NCBI GenBank assembly: GCA_900769645.1
Contig: CAAGHI010000044.1
Span: forward strand, 62,001 to 126,000
From: Candidatus Gastranaerophilales bacterium
GTDB lineage: Bacteria; Cyanobacteriota; Vampirovibrionia; Gastranaerophilales; Gastranaerophilaceae
DNA: 64,000 nt
Direction: 5' to 3'
Below the pieces are notes generated by a model. The model was not told the origin of the DNA. It was given only the letters and a program-made list of their open reading frames with translations, and made no database searches. The translations under genes were made by a program, and so were the position numbers. Below, piece after piece: positions 44,202 to 53,646 of this stretch. Positions within the stretch are counted from its first letter, which is position 1; each line of letters begins with the position of its first letter.

Positions 44202-45959
44202 TTACGATATTCTTCTAATCATCTCCTGCGCTTCTTCGCATTCTGGGAAAGTTTCGGTGATTTTGTCCAAGACTTTTAAAGCTTCGTCTATTTTCCCAAG
44301 TTTTTCATAGCAATTTGCGCTGTTTAGCAAAAGATTTACATTTAGCGGATTTTCTTTAAGCATGTGTTGGAAAATACCGTTTGCTTGCTCGTAATTTCCA
44401 AGTTCGTAGTAACAAAGCCCTAACATGTGTTCGCAGTCGTGTGTTTTGGCAATTTCGTATGATTTTACAAAATACATTTTTGCATTTTCGTAATCCTTTT
44501 GTAAAAACTTGATTTTGCCTGCAATAAAGTACATAAAATCGTTGTTTGTTTCGTGGTGCAAGGCATGTTCGATTTGTTCATAAGCTTTGTCAAGGTCATT
44601 CAGATGAATTTTATTTAATGCCGAAAAACCTAGCGCATCAGTGTGATGAGGGTTGATTGCAAGAGCTTTTTGGTAATATTCATCAGCTTCTTTGAATTTT
44701 GTTGTTGAGTGCAAGTAGTTTGCGTATTCAAACAACACGTCAAAGTTATCCGGTGCAAGTTTTAATGCTTGATTAAATTCGTCCTCAGCGTAGTCAAACA
44801 GCCGTTTTTGAAGATAAATAATTCCCAAATCCTTGTGCGCTTGTGCAAATTCAGGGTTAAGCTCAACAACTTTTTTCAAGATTTTTTCCGCCTTGTCCAT
44901 GTCGTTTGTGCGAACACAAATGTTTGCAAATTCATAGTAAATTTCTGGTGAAACGTTGCCTTGAATAATGATTTTTTCATACAAGACTTTTGCGTTGCCA
45001 AATTGACCGATTTTTATATAAATACTTGCCAATTTGCGTAACATCGAAACTGATTTTGGGTTCATCAAAACAAGTTGTGCCAAAATCGTTATTGCGCTTG
45101 TGTAATCCCCGATTGCGTCATAACAGCATGCAAGGTTGTATTGAAAATTGTGCTTGTCAGGGTTGTGGACTGAAAGCGTTTTGTAGTGCTTGATTGCTTC
45201 TTCAAACTGTGCAGATTTCACCTCTGATAGCGCCAATGCAACAAGGTAACTGTCTTGAGGCTCGATTGCATAAGCTTTTCTGAAATATTCGCAAGCCTCT
45301 TTGTGTTTGTTTTGAAGTTGCAAGATTGAGGCAATATTGAAATATGTAATTGAATTGTTCGGATCAAGTTCACTCGCTTTCATAAAGTTTTCATAAGACT
45401 TTTCAAGGTTCCCGATTGTGATATAGCAAGTTCCAAGGTTGTTGTAAAGTTGAGAATGCTTTGGATTTAATTCAAGTGCTTTTTCCAAGTATTCAGTAGC
45501 CTCTTCAAACTTTTTCAATGCCATAAACGCAGTTCCAATGATGTAATAAACCGTGTAGTCATCAGTTACAACATCGAGTGCTTTTTTGGCTGTATCAACG
45601 GCTTTTTGAGGTTCTTTGTTTTTTACATAAACGATTGCAAGGTTTTTGTATGCGTCAACATAATCGCTTCTCATACGCAAAACTTCTTCGTATGCTGCAA
45701 TTGCGTGCAAATAATCGTCTTGATTGTCGTAGCAATTTGCTAAATAAAACCAACTTGTGGCGTCGTCTTTGTATTTTACAACTGTTTCAAAAACAGATTG
45801 CCCTTCTTTGTATTCACCAAGATTTACGTGGCAAAGACCAAGTAATTTCAAGGCTTCTACGTCTTTTTCGTCGCCTGTAAGTGTTTCTGTGAGAAGTTTT
45901 TTGGCTTCTTCATACTCTTTATTCTCAATAAGTCCGTTAATTTTTTCCATATTTTCCAT
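44202..45959 (-). CDS. Tetratricopeptide-repeat protein
   Basis: 585 residues from the ATG at 45959. At least fifteen TPR units in series (for example YEEAKKLLTETLTGDEKDVE, YIIGTAFMALKKFEEATEYL, QPHNIDALG-like A/P turns), filling the whole length. No signal peptide or enzyme domain. Leaderless promoter. A scaffold or interaction protein; partner unknown. Confidence 0.85.
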   Translation of the reverse strand: MENMEKINGLIENKEYEEAKKLLTETLTGDEKDVEALKLLGLCHVNLGEYKEGQSVFETVVKYKDDATSWFYLANCYDNQDDYLHAIAAYEEVLRMRSDYVDAYKNLAIVYVKNKEPQKAVDTAKKALDVVTDDYTVYYIIGTAFMALKKFEEATEYLEKALELNPKHSQLYNNLGTCYITIGNLEKSYENFMKASELDPNNSITYFNIASILQLQNKHKEACEYFRKAYAIEPQDSYLVALALSEVKSAQFEEAIKHYKTLSVHNPDKHNFQYNLACCYDAIGDYTSAITILAQLVLMNPKSVSMLRKLASIYIKIGQFGNAKVLYEKIIIQGNVSPEIYYEFANICVRTNDMDKAEKILKKVVELNPEFAQAHKDLGIIYLQKRLFDYAEDEFNQALKLAPDNFDVLFEYANYLHSTTKFKEADEYYQKALAINPHHTDALGFSALNKIHLNDLDKAYEQIEHALHHETNNDFMYFIAGKIKFLQKDYENAKMYFVKSYEIAKTHDCEHMLGLCYYELGNYEQANGIFQHMLKENPLNVNLLLNSANCYEKLGKIDEALKVLDKITETFPECEEAQEMIRRIS

Positions 45960-45965
45960 ACCTTG

Positions 45966-45971
45966 ATTATA
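45966..45971 (-). promoter_or_regulatory. TPR gene -10 element, leaderless start
   Basis: TATAAT, six bases (CAAGGT), then ATG. Confidence 0.7.
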
Positions 45972-46072
45972 TCTCAAAAAAACAATACTTTACAGATTTT
46001 CATAGCATGTGGTATAATTGAATATCAACGCCTTTAAAATTTCATCAGATTTTGTCTGAAAGGGACAAAATT

Positions 46073-46780
46073 ATGGGAAAAAAATCAAAAAAATATCCGG
46101 CATATTCGTCAGGAACTGTGAATATCAATGGCTCAACAAAATCATCTACATACAAAAATAAAAACAATGTAATTTCGGGTTACAACATGTCTGATGATGA
46201 AAGAAGAGCTTATGAATATGCACAAAAAGCCTTTGCTGACGCACTTCCGTCGGTAAATACATTTGATAGTACAACTCAACAAAATATTCAAAATCAACTT
46301 GACGCCTACACTCTCGATGGGCAAAAAATGATTAATAATCTCTATAATCCGATGTTGAAAGAGCTAAAAACAGATGTAGCTTCTCGCTTTGGAAACCTTG
46401 ATAATTCAGTGTTTATGGATAACTTGAATTCAATTGAGTCAAACCGTGCAGATGCGATTAACAATCTTGCGCAAGATGTGTTGGCCAAGCGAAATGAACT
46501 TGTAAATGATGAACTTTCGCAACGTTACAACTATTTGAATTTTTTACAAGATATTCAAAATCAGACAAATTCAAATATTTTAAACTTCTTAAATGGTTCG
46601 CAATCGAACAGTTCATCAGGAAATTCGTACAATGCACAGGCCTATGCGGCTAATAAATCGAATTCTTCAAGTACATTCGGAAATTACGCAAATCTTGCTT
46701 CTGGAATTATGAGTACATTCGGCGGAGCCTATGGAATGGCTGCCTCTGCAGCTTTGCAAATTGCGAAAAAATATGTGTAA
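46073..46780 (+). CDS. Unknown Asn/Ser-rich protein
   Basis: 235 residues from ATG 46073 with AAAGGGA upstream. Basic N-terminus (KKSKKYPAYSSG), then a helical central part rich in Asn, Gln and Asp (LNSIESNRADAINNLAQDV), a Ser/Asn linker (NGSQSNSSSGNS) and a C-terminal small-residue helix (LASGIMSTFGGAYGMAASAAL). This resembles phage internal/tail-type proteins but without a certain match; no other phage genes are near. Confidence 0.7.
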   Translation: MGKKSKKYPAYSSGTVNINGSTKSSTYKNKNNVISGYNMSDDERRAYEYAQKAFADALPSVNTFDSTTQQNIQNQLDAYTLDGQKMINNLYNPMLKELKTDVASRFGNLDNSVFMDNLNSIESNRADAINNLAQDVLAKRNELVNDELSQRYNYLNFLQDIQNQTNSNILNFLNGSQSNSSSGNSYNAQAYAANKSNSSSTFGNYANLASGIMSTFGGAYGMAASAALQIAKKYV

Positions 46781-46784
46781 AGCG

Positions 46785-47130
46785 GCTAGGCAGTTAAGTA
46801 GGTCGGCATTGCTATGCCGACAACATAATCTGTCATTCTGAAAAGGCAGAAAATCAAGCGTATAGCTTAGATTTTCGTCTTATTCAGAATTTAATTTATA
46901 CTTAATTCATGATGTTGGGCAAGTATGCCCAACCTACCTTCTGAATAGCAAGAAAATTTACCCCTCGTAAACAGCTTGGGGTAATTTTCTAAGCTTTCAG
47001 AATGACATGAAGTATTGCTATTTATGAAAAATAACTAAACCGTAATTGTCACTCCGGACTGCGATCCGGAGTCTTATTAGCTTATTCACTTTAAAATAAC
47101 TCTAAAACAGGTGAGTCAAACATTGCCTGA
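46785..47130. repeat. Composite interspersed repeat block
   Basis: Convergent gap. TCGGCATTGCTATGCCGA (46802); GTCATTCTGAAAAGGCAG ... TTATTCAGAATTT (46832-46892); TTGGGCAAGTATGCCCAACC (46914); reverse TTCTGAATAGCAAGAAAA ... GACATGAAG; ACTCCGGACTGCGATCCGGAGT (47051-47072) with ACCGTAATTGTC. Confidence 0.85.
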
Positions 47131-47138
47131 TAGTTCAA

Positions 47139-47339
47139 CTAACCTTCAGCAACAACTGTTGTCAAAAGTTCACCATAACTGTTCATAGAGCCGTCTGTTT
47201 CTTCTACAATGTAATTGTAGCCTTCTTTTCCGGCAATTGCTTTTTCTGCTTTTTCCAAAGCTTCATCATAATCTTTTGTTTCTGCAACTAATGTTTTTGA
47301 AAATTCTGATTTGTTTTTGATTGTGTAAATATGGTACAT
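47139..47339 (-). CDS. Small acidic protein, unknown
   Basis: 66 residues, MYHIYTIKNKSEFSKTLVAE..., with AAAGGACAAAACT upstream. Short alpha/beta pattern with Glu-rich helices (DYDEALEKAEKAIAGKE). No known family seen. Confidence 0.65.
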   Translation of the reverse strand: MYHIYTIKNKSEFSKTLVAETKDYDEALEKAEKAIAGKEGYNYIVEETDGSMNSYGELLTTVVAEG

Positions 47340-47365
47340 AGTTTTGTCCTTTCTGGGGGTAATAA

Positions 47366-47452
47366 GTGAGACGTGAGAAGACCGTTACAGGTGCTATCGC
47401 ACCAAAATAGTTTATCGAACGAAGTGAGCGATATGGTCTTTTCACTTCTCAC
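47366..47452. repeat. TIR element overlapping the cysE stop codon
   Basis: GTGAGACGTGAGAAGACC arm, core GTTACAGGTGCTATCGCACC ... TATCGAACGAAGTGAGCGATA, closing arm GGTCTTTTCACTTCTCAC. The closing arm supplies the TGA that ends cysE (47449-47451). Confidence 0.9.
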
Positions 47453-48102
47453 TTTATTTTCTCCACTTTTTCCTTCAACTCTAGCACCTCATATTTGAGT
47501 CTGTTGAGTTCGCATTTTACAGGATCTGGAATTCTGTTGTGCATCAAAACTCCGTTTTTATCCATAATTTTTTGATGAACCACACGCCCCGGAACTCCCA
47601 CAACTGTCGAGTATTCAGGAACATCTTCCACCACAACAGAACCTGCTCCGACTCGTACATAATTTCCAAGAGTAATATTTCCGAGAACTTTTGCTCCTGC
47701 GCCGACAATTACGTTGTTGCCTAAAGTCGGGTGGCGTTTTCCGTGCTCTTTGCCTGTTCCACCAAGAGTGACTTGTTGATAAATCAAAACATCGTCCCCG
47801 ATTATGGTTGTAGCACCGATTACAACGCCTTCTCCGTGGTCGATAAAAAATCTTCTGCCAATTTTTGCTGCAGGGTGAATTTCTATCCCTGTGATAATCC
47901 TTGTTATATAAGAAATTACACGTGGAATGAGTGGAATATGCCATTTGTAGAGTCTATGCGCAAATCTGTAAGCAATCAAAGCGTGCAACCCAGGGTAGCA
48001 AAGGATTACCTCCAACAAATTGTCTGCTGCAGGGTCTTTGTCGTATATTACCTGAATATCTTCTTTTACTTTTGTTATACCACGCTTGAGGGTTTTGAAC
48101 AT
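47449..48102 (-). CDS. cysE: Serine O-acetyltransferase
   Basis: 217 residues from ATG 48102; upstream in-frame codons are translated repeat DNA and were dropped. Left-handed beta-helix hexapeptide repeats (GIEIHPAAKIGRRFFIDHG, VIGATTIIGDDVLIYQQVTLGG). Catalytic His and Asp region in FIDHGEGVVIG. First step of cysteine synthesis. Its stop codon lies within a TIR element. Confidence 0.93.
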   Translation of the reverse strand: MFKTLKRGITKVKEDIQVIYDKDPAADNLLEVILCYPGLHALIAYRFAHRLYKWHIPLIPRVISYITRIITGIEIHPAAKIGRRFFIDHGEGVVIGATTIIGDDVLIYQQVTLGGTGKEHGKRHPTLGNNVIVGAGAKVLGNITLGNYVRVGAGSVVVEDVPEYSTVVGVPGRVVHQKIMDKNGVLMHNRIPDPVKCELNRLKYEVLELKEKVEKIK

Positions 48103-48115
48103 GATTTCTCCGAAT

Positions 48116-48229
48116 GAGAAGTGAGACGTGAAAAGTGAAAAGACCATTACAGGTGCTATTGCACCGAAGCTATTTTCGAACAAAGTGAGCTATATGGACT
48201 TTTCACGTCTCTCTTTTCTCATTTCACTT
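48116..48229. repeat. TIR element between cysE and tyrS
   Basis: GAAGTGAGACGTGAAAAGTG-type arm, core TTACAGGTGCTATTGCACC and TTTTCGAACAAAGTGAGC, closing arm CTTTTCACGTCTCTCTTTTC. Transcribed if the two genes share an mRNA. Confidence 0.85.
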
Positions 48230-49457
48230 AAATTAATTTCGCAAACTTTCTTTTGCCTGCTTGTAATACTACAGTTTCTGCAAAGTCGAATGTATAAGCC
48301 ATGTCGGTGATTTTTTCGCCGTTGACTTTTACGCCACCGCCTTGGATTAAACGTTTGGCTTCACCTTTGCTTGCTGTGAATTTCAATTCTACAAGCACAT
48401 CAAGAATTCCTTTGCCGTTCATTCCTGAAACTTCTTGAATATCATCAGGAATTCCTTTGTTTGAAACAACATTGATAAATGTGTCTTGTCCTCGTTTTGC
48501 ACCTTCTTCACCGTGGTATTCTGCTGTAATTGTGAATGCAAGCTTCATTTTGATATCACGAGGGTTTACAGAGCCTTCCGCAAGTTGTTTATCTATTGCT
48601 TCAAGTTCATCTTTTGTCGCATCTGTCAACAAGCTGTAGTATCTTGAAATCATATTGTCAGGAATACTCATCAATTTGCCGAACATATCGACTTCGCTGT
48701 CAGTCAAAGAAATACAGTGTTCTGGGTATGTTTTAGACATTTTTACAACACCGTCTGTTCCTTCCAAAAGCGGTAAAAGCATTACTAATTGCGGATATTT
48801 TTTGCCATAAGCTGCTTGAATATCACGACCTAAAAGTGTGTTAAATCTTTGGTCTGTTCCACCAAGTTCAATGTCAGAATCGATTGCAACAGAGTCGTAA
48901 GCCTGCATTAGTGGATAGAAAAATTCGTGGATAGAAATAGGTCTGCCGTCAGCATAACGTTTTGCAAAGTCGTCACGGGTCATCATCTGTGCAACGGTTA
49001 CGTTAGATGCAAGTTTTAACAAGTCGATAAAACTCATTGAGTGCAACCAATCTGCGTTGTTTACAACTTCTGCTTGTGAAACATCTAAAACTTTTGACAT
49101 TTGATCAAAATAAGATTTTGCATTTTCTGCAACCTGTTCTTTTGTAAGCGCAGGACGAGTTTCAGATTTTCCTGATGGGTCGCCGACCATAGCTGTTGCA
49201 CCACCAACGATTAGAACAATTTTGTGTCCAAGGTTTTGAAATTCTCTAAGTTTTCTCATAACAACAGTGTGACCGAGGTGAAGGTCAGGACGAGTTGGAT
49301 CCATACCTAGTTTAACCCTTAAAGGTGTGTTTGTGTCGTGTGCGTGTTGAAGTTTAACAGCTAACTCTTCAATTCCCCCAGGGAGAACTTCTGCGTTACG
49401 AGTCAAGTGTTTTGCTTGTTCTATAAATTCGTTTCTAATTTCCATTTTATTCTCCAT
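48228..49457 (-). CDS. tyrS: Tyrosyl-tRNA synthetase
   Basis: 409 residues (405 if the second Met is used; TGGAGAATAAA precedes). Class I signatures HLGH (about 61-64) and KMSKT (about 231-235), and the tyrosine-site DLLKLASNVTVAQMMTRDDF. C-terminal S4 RNA-binding domain (about 345-405). The HLGH type corresponds to the TyrZ-like group of bacterial enzymes. Confidence 0.97.
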   Translation of the reverse strand: MENKMEIRNEFIEQAKHLTRNAEVLPGGIEELAVKLQHAHDTNTPLRVKLGMDPTRPDLHLGHTVVMRKLREFQNLGHKIVLIVGGATAMVGDPSGKSETRPALTKEQVAENAKSYFDQMSKVLDVSQAEVVNNADWLHSMSFIDLLKLASNVTVAQMMTRDDFAKRYADGRPISIHEFFYPLMQAYDSVAIDSDIELGGTDQRFNTLLGRDIQAAYGKKYPQLVMLLPLLEGTDGVVKMSKTYPEHCISLTDSEVDMFGKLMSIPDNMISRYYSLLTDATKDELEAIDKQLAEGSVNPRDIKMKLAFTITAEYHGEEGAKRGQDTFINVVSNKGIPDDIQEVSGMNGKGILDVLVELKFTASKGEAKRLIQGGGVKVNGEKITDMAYTFDFAETVVLQAGKRKFAKLI

Positions 49458-49489
49458 TTGTGTTGTTTTATGAGTATATTATAGCATGA

Positions 49490-49945
49490 AGAAAATTGTT
49501 GAGAAGATTGAATTAGATGCAAAGAGGCGAAGAGGCTAAGTCGGTTACAAAAGTGAAAAGTGAAACGTGAGAAGTGAAAAGACTGTTTCAAAAGAAATAA
49601 TAATTACAAAGTCGTCATTCTGAAAAGGCAGAAAATCAAGCATTTAGTGTAGATTTTCGCCTTATTCAGAATCTACCAATAGAGATAATAGACTCCGGAT
49701 CGCAGTCCGGAGGTGCTACGCACGTAGCCCTCTATAACAATATTCATTCATACTTCATATATTATTAAAAGTATCTGAGCGAGTTACGTTATAGTTATTT
49801 TTCATGAATAGTTACTATTTACGTCATTCTGAATAGCAAAAATATTATTACAGAGGGGGAAGCGGACTTCGTCCAAAACTTTTACCAATGTCTGAGGTAT
49901 GGACGAACGTTGTTACAGAGGGCGGGTCGAGCGGCACGCTCGCAC
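49490..49945. repeat. Composite interspersed repeat block
   Basis: Gap of more than 500 bp. GATGCAAAGAGGCGAAGAGG tract; GTGAAAAGTGAAACGTGAGA half-TIR (49550s); GTCATTCTGAAAAGGCAG ... TTATTCAGAATCT (49613-49675); ACTCCGGATCGCAGTCCGGA palindrome (49692) fused to GGTGCTACGCACGTAGCC (49712); later TCATTCTGAATAGC and AACGTTGTTACAGAGGGC. No coding frame. Confidence 0.85.
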
Positions 49946-49947
49946 AG

Positions 49948-49973
49948 AAAAATAGTCGGATAGATTATCCGAC
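49948..49973 (-). terminator. Terminator of the 50015-50530 gene
   Basis: AGTCGGATA (49953-49961), loop GAT, TATCCGACT (49965-49973); read on the minus strand it is followed by ATTTTTC. Confidence 0.8.
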
Positions 49974-50014
49974 TTTATATTTTTTTGGTGAAAAAATATA
50001 ATAATTAATTCTTT

Positions 50015-50530
50015 CTATGCATTTTTATCTTTAAAGACATTATGCGCAAACCCTGCAAAGAACCCAATTCCTGCTCCGGCGACGATAAACGGAACAGTTG
50101 GTCTTATATCTTTAAGCATTCTATAGTATGCTTTTCCGAATTTTTTAGTTAGTTGAGATGAGACTGCGTTTACATCACGGATTATGCCACGGAATTCTTT
50201 TCCGGCAGCTGAGTTTTCGCCACCTAGTGCTGCAACTTTCGCATCAAGGCTTTTTGGTGTAAAGGCGTCTTTGTCCTTGGATTCAATCATTTTTACAAAC
50301 ATATCTTGTGCTGTTGTTTTGATGCCCGCTTTTTGGAATTCTGCCACTTTGGCTTTGTTTGTGATTTTGCGACAATAGTTTATCATTGCACGCTTGTCTA
50401 CGATTGTTTCTTGCGAGGTAACCGGTGCTACATCCTTGGCTACATAGCCTAGGGCCGCTCCTGCTACTGTTGATGCCGCAACTGAATAAAGTCCTGTATT
50501 ATTTTCATGTCCTACTGCTCTTACTGCCAT
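50015..50530 (-). CDS. Unknown membrane-associated protein
   Basis: 171 residues. Two small-residue hydrophobic segments, near the N-terminus (AASTVAGAALGYVAKDVAP) and at the C-terminus (FIVAGAGIGFFAGFAHNVF), flank a charged helical middle. Good ribosome site (AGAAGGTGATTAGTT). An inverted repeat CAAACTT-TTG-AAGTTTG lies at 50577-50593 in the leader region. Not recognised. Confidence 0.7.
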   Translation of the reverse strand: MAVRAVGHENNTGLYSVAASTVAGAALGYVAKDVAPVTSQETIVDKRAMINYCRKITNKAKVAEFQKAGIKTTAQDMFVKMIESKDKDAFTPKSLDAKVAALGGENSAAGKEFRGIIRDVNAVSSQLTKKFGKAYYRMLKDIRPTVPFIVAGAGIGFFAGFAHNVFKDKNA

Positions 50531-50706
50531 AACTAATCACCTTCTCTTAATAAGTTTTCGTAACGCATGTCAATCTGTCAAACTTCAAAAGTTTGGCTGA
50601 CTGAATATTGTAGCAGATTTACACTTAAATATTTTGAACGTCAATCCCGTGAAAACGACATGGCTCAAAACTGAGTAATTAAATCCACTGGGATTATAAC
50701 CGATAA

Positions 50707-51738
50707 TTATCTTTTTGTCAAGGCTTTAATAAAGTTTAGAAGCAACATAATTGCAATCAAAATGGCAATGCAAACAAAGTAGTGAATGATTGTTTCTGAA
50801 CCCATAAATAGTGAAGCTAGGGCGCCTGCGATAATTGCAACTGATGTTAAAATTACAACAGTTTTCTTTTGAGAAAAGCCGGCATGGAGCAATTTGTGGT
50901 GAATATGTTCTGCATCAGCCACAAATGGTGATTTGCCTTTTGCAATTCTTCTTAGTGATGAAAAAGTTATGTCCATAATTGGAACCGCAAGAACCAAGAA
51001 CGGTAATAGGATTGCGAGTGTTGCGGCTTTCATAACGCCTGTAATTGAGATTGTTGCAAGCAAAAAGCCTGAGAATAGAGCGCCACTATCGCCCATAAAG
51101 ATTTTTGCAGGGTTGAAGTTGTATGTCAAAAATGCAAGCATTGAACCTGCTAGGATAAATCCGATTAGTGCACTGATTGGGTTTGGAGGAGTCATTGCAA
51201 CGGCAATTATAGCAAGTGTTACAGCGTTTACGGTAACAACTGAACCAGCAAGCCCGTCTACTCCGTCGATAAAGTTAAATGCGTTAGAAATTCCGACAAT
51301 CCACAACATTGTAATTGGATATGAGAAAATTCCGATATTGCCGATGAATGGTACATTGTTGATTTGTACGCCGAGCAAGTAAACAAGGGTTGCGATTGCG
51401 ACTTGAAGGAAAAGTTTAAATTTCGCATCAAGGTTATAGATATCATCTACAAGTCCAAGTAGGAACATCAAAGAACCACCGAGCAAAATTCCTGAAAGTA
51501 AGTTTCCTGACGGATAATAGCTCATAAACACAAGGCACAAGAACGTTAGCATTGTACTTGTCCAAATCGCAACGCCTCCAATTCTCGAAATCGGGTGCGT
51601 GTGAATTTTTCTAGCGTTTGGCATGTCAACCAAACCTTCTTTTTTAGAAAAACTGATAACCATCGGAACTAAACATACTCCAATCAAGTATGCGATAATT
51701 GTTCCAAGTATATGTGCATGTGTTAGTTTTATTAGCAT
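50707..51738 (-). CDS. WecA/TagO-type undecaprenyl-phosphate sugar-1-phosphate transferase
   Basis: 343 residues with about ten spans. Polyprenyl-phosphate transferase signatures: GLVDMPNARKIHTHPISRIGG (about 35-55), LGLVDDIYNLDAKFK (D-D motif, about 94), NAFNFIDGVDGLAGS (about 153) and IFMGDSGALFSG. C-terminal HIHHKLLHAG is the His-motif. Starts lipid-linked surface glycan synthesis (UDP-GlcNAc or related). No glycan cluster adjoins it. Confidence 0.92.
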   Translation of the reverse strand: MLIKLTHAHILGTIIAYLIGVCLVPMVISFSKKEGLVDMPNARKIHTHPISRIGGVAIWTSTMLTFLCLVFMSYYPSGNLLSGILLGGSLMFLLGLVDDIYNLDAKFKLFLQVAIATLVYLLGVQINNVPFIGNIGIFSYPITMLWIVGISNAFNFIDGVDGLAGSVVTVNAVTLAIIAVAMTPPNPISALIGFILAGSMLAFLTYNFNPAKIFMGDSGALFSGFLLATISITGVMKAATLAILLPFLVLAVPIMDITFSSLRRIAKGKSPFVADAEHIHHKLLHAGFSQKKTVVILTSVAIIAGALASLFMGSETIIHYFVCIAILIAIMLLLNFIKALTKR

Positions 51739-51749
51739 GATTGTTCCTT

Positions 51750-51862
51750 TGATTTAGTGAGAAGTGAAACGTGAAAAGACCGTTACTGATGCTATGCATC
51801 AAAATATATTTTTGAACGAAGTGAATTATATGACTTTTCACGTTTCACTTCTCACTTTTCAC
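51750..51862. repeat. TIR element between the WecA-like gene and glyA
   Basis: GTGAGAAGTGAAACGTGAAA arm, core TTACTGATGCTATGCATC and TTTGAACGAAGTGAATTATATG, closing arm CTTTTCACGTTTCACTTCTC. Sits in a minus-strand tandem pair. Confidence 0.9.
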
Positions 51863-51866
51863 TAAT

Positions 51867-53105
51867 CTACTTGTATATCGGATATTTCTTACAAAGTTTC
51901 AAAGCACGTTCTTTGAGCCCTTGTAATTCTTGTTCATTATCTGACGAAAGTATTGCAGATGCAATAATTTTTGCAACTTCTTTCATATCGTCCTCTTTGA
52001 AGCCTCTTGTTGTTACAGCTGGAACGCCAAGTCTTATTCCGCTTGTCACAAACGGACTTTGTGGGTCATTTGGTACAGTGTTTTTGTTTGCCGTAATTCC
52101 AACGGTTTCCAAGACATTCGCCATATCCTTACCGGTTTTGCCTGTTTTGCGTAAGTCGAGAGTCATTAAGTGGTTTTCTGTCATTCCGCCAACGATGTCC
52201 ATGCCTTCGTCAATAAGTCCTTGTGCCAAAGCTTTTGCGTTCTTTAAGATTTGTTCTGCATAAGTTTTGAACTCAGGTTTTGAAGCTTCCAAAAGCGCAA
52301 CCGCTTTACCCGCAATGATGTGTTCCAAAGGTCCGCCTTGCATTCCTGGGAAGATTGCCTTGTCGATTGTTTGTGCAAATTCAGCATCGCACATTGTAAT
52401 TCCGCCACGAGGACCTCTTAAAGATTTGTGAGTTGTGGTTGTTACAAAGTGGGCGTAGCCTGCTGGTGATGGGTGGAGTCCGGCTGCAACAAGCCCCGCA
52501 ATGTGAGCAATGTCTGCAAGTAGGTATGCGCCAACTTCGTCTGCGATTTCTCTAAACTTTTTAAAATCAATGATTTTAGAATAGTTACTTGCACCACAAA
52601 TTATTAGTTTTGGTTTGTGTTCATGTGCCATTTTACGTACGTTTTCATAGTCAATGTTTCCGTTTTCGTCTACGCCATAGCTTTTTACGTCAAAGTAAAG
52701 CCCAGAAAAGTTTACAGGTGAACCGTGTGAGAGGTGACCGCCGTTTGACAAGTCCATACCGAGAACTTTGTCACCGGGTTTTAGAACAGCCATAAACACA
52801 GCCATATTGGCTTGTGCACCGCTATGCGGCTGAACATTCGCGTGATCCATGTGGAAAAGTTCGCAAGCTCTTTTTTGGGCAAGCTCTTCAATTACGTCAA
52901 CGTGTTCGCAACCGTTGTAAAAACGTTTGTGCGGCTTGCCTTCTGCATATTTATTTGTTAAAACGCTGCCACAAGCTTCCATTACAGCTTCTGACGTGAT
53001 ATTTTCACTTGCAATCAATTCGATTGTGTTCTGTTGTCTATCAAATTCTTTTTCTATTGCTTGAGCAACTTCCGGATCTGTAATTTTTATATGTTCTAGG
53101 TGCAT
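51867..53105 (-). CDS. glyA: Serine hydroxymethyltransferase
   Basis: 412 residues. PLP enzyme interconverting serine and glycine with tetrahydrofolate. PLP lysine in VTTTTHKSLRGPRGG (about 227), plus LIASENITSEAVMEACGS, NVQPHSGAQANMAVF and DIAHIAGLVAAGLHPSP. Full length. Confidence 0.97.
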   Translation of the reverse strand: MHLEHIKITDPEVAQAIEKEFDRQQNTIELIASENITSEAVMEACGSVLTNKYAEGKPHKRFYNGCEHVDVIEELAQKRACELFHMDHANVQPHSGAQANMAVFMAVLKPGDKVLGMDLSNGGHLSHGSPVNFSGLYFDVKSYGVDENGNIDYENVRKMAHEHKPKLIICGASNYSKIIDFKKFREIADEVGAYLLADIAHIAGLVAAGLHPSPAGYAHFVTTTTHKSLRGPRGGITMCDAEFAQTIDKAIFPGMQGGPLEHIIAGKAVALLEASKPEFKTYAEQILKNAKALAQGLIDEGMDIVGGMTENHLMTLDLRKTGKTGKDMANVLETVGITANKNTVPNDPQSPFVTSGIRLGVPAVTTRGFKEDDMKEVAKIIASAILSSDNEQELQGLKERALKLCKKYPIYK

Positions 53106-53190
53106 TGTTACCTCTCTTCTTACTATATTATTGCTCTTTAAATTATATGCGAAAAAAAGTCCAATGACAACTTGTTAAGAATATTTATTA

Positions 53191-53505
53191 TTAATTTACA
53201 ATAGCTTTTAAAATTTTATAAAACTCGGGAATTTTTTGCGGATTGTTATGCAGAATTCGGTTAATTTCATTGAGTAATTCTTGTTCGGATTTAAGATGTC
53301 CAAAGTCGAAAAGTTCTTTTGGATCGATGTTAAGCGCATTAATAATTTTTTCAAGAGTTTCACTTTTGCAAAAATTGTTGCCGGTTTCGATGTAACTAAG
53401 TGTGTTTTGTTCGATATTGACAAGCTCTGCAAGTTTTTCTTGCGACAGACCTCTTTGTTTTCTGATTTCTTTTATGCGTTTTCCAAAATTCTTTTTAAGT
53501 TCCAT
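53191..53505 (-). CDS. XRE-family transcriptional regulator
   Basis: 104 residues. Helix-turn-helix (8-62: RIKEIRKQRGLSQEKLAELV, NIEQNTLSYIETGNNF) followed by a short helical tail. Divergent from the prepilin gene with a 141-bp gap holding an inverted repeat over the prepilin promoter. Confidence 0.88.
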   Translation of the reverse strand: MELKKNFGKRIKEIRKQRGLSQEKLAELVNIEQNTLSYIETGNNFCKSETLEKIINALNIDPKELFDFGHLKSEQELLNEINRILHNNPQKIPEFYKILKAIVN

Positions 53506-53572
53506 AAGACCTTCTCAAATAAATAATAAAATTTATAAATAAAAAATATAACAAATTGTAAATGATAAACGG

Positions 53573-53601
53573 TTGAAATATATCATTAAATATGATAAAA
53601 T
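53573..53601 (+). promoter_or_regulatory. Prepilin promoter with overlapping inverted repeat
   Basis: TTGAAA (53573-53578), 17-bp spacer, TAAAAT (53596-53601). TATCAT-TAAAT-ATGATA (53581-53597) lies in the spacer and -10, a good site for the divergent XRE regulator. Confidence 0.6.
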
Positions 53602-53646
53602 ATAAATATTGATGATAAAAACATAATAAATAATCATGGAGGATTT

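Noticed and set aside
46073..46780. Prophage remnant
   Set aside because: Only the composition is phage-like; neighbours are repeats and ordinary genes.
48103..48183. Longer N-terminus for CysE
   Set aside because: The extra codons are translated TIR-element DNA and the CysE fold starts at MFKTLKRG.
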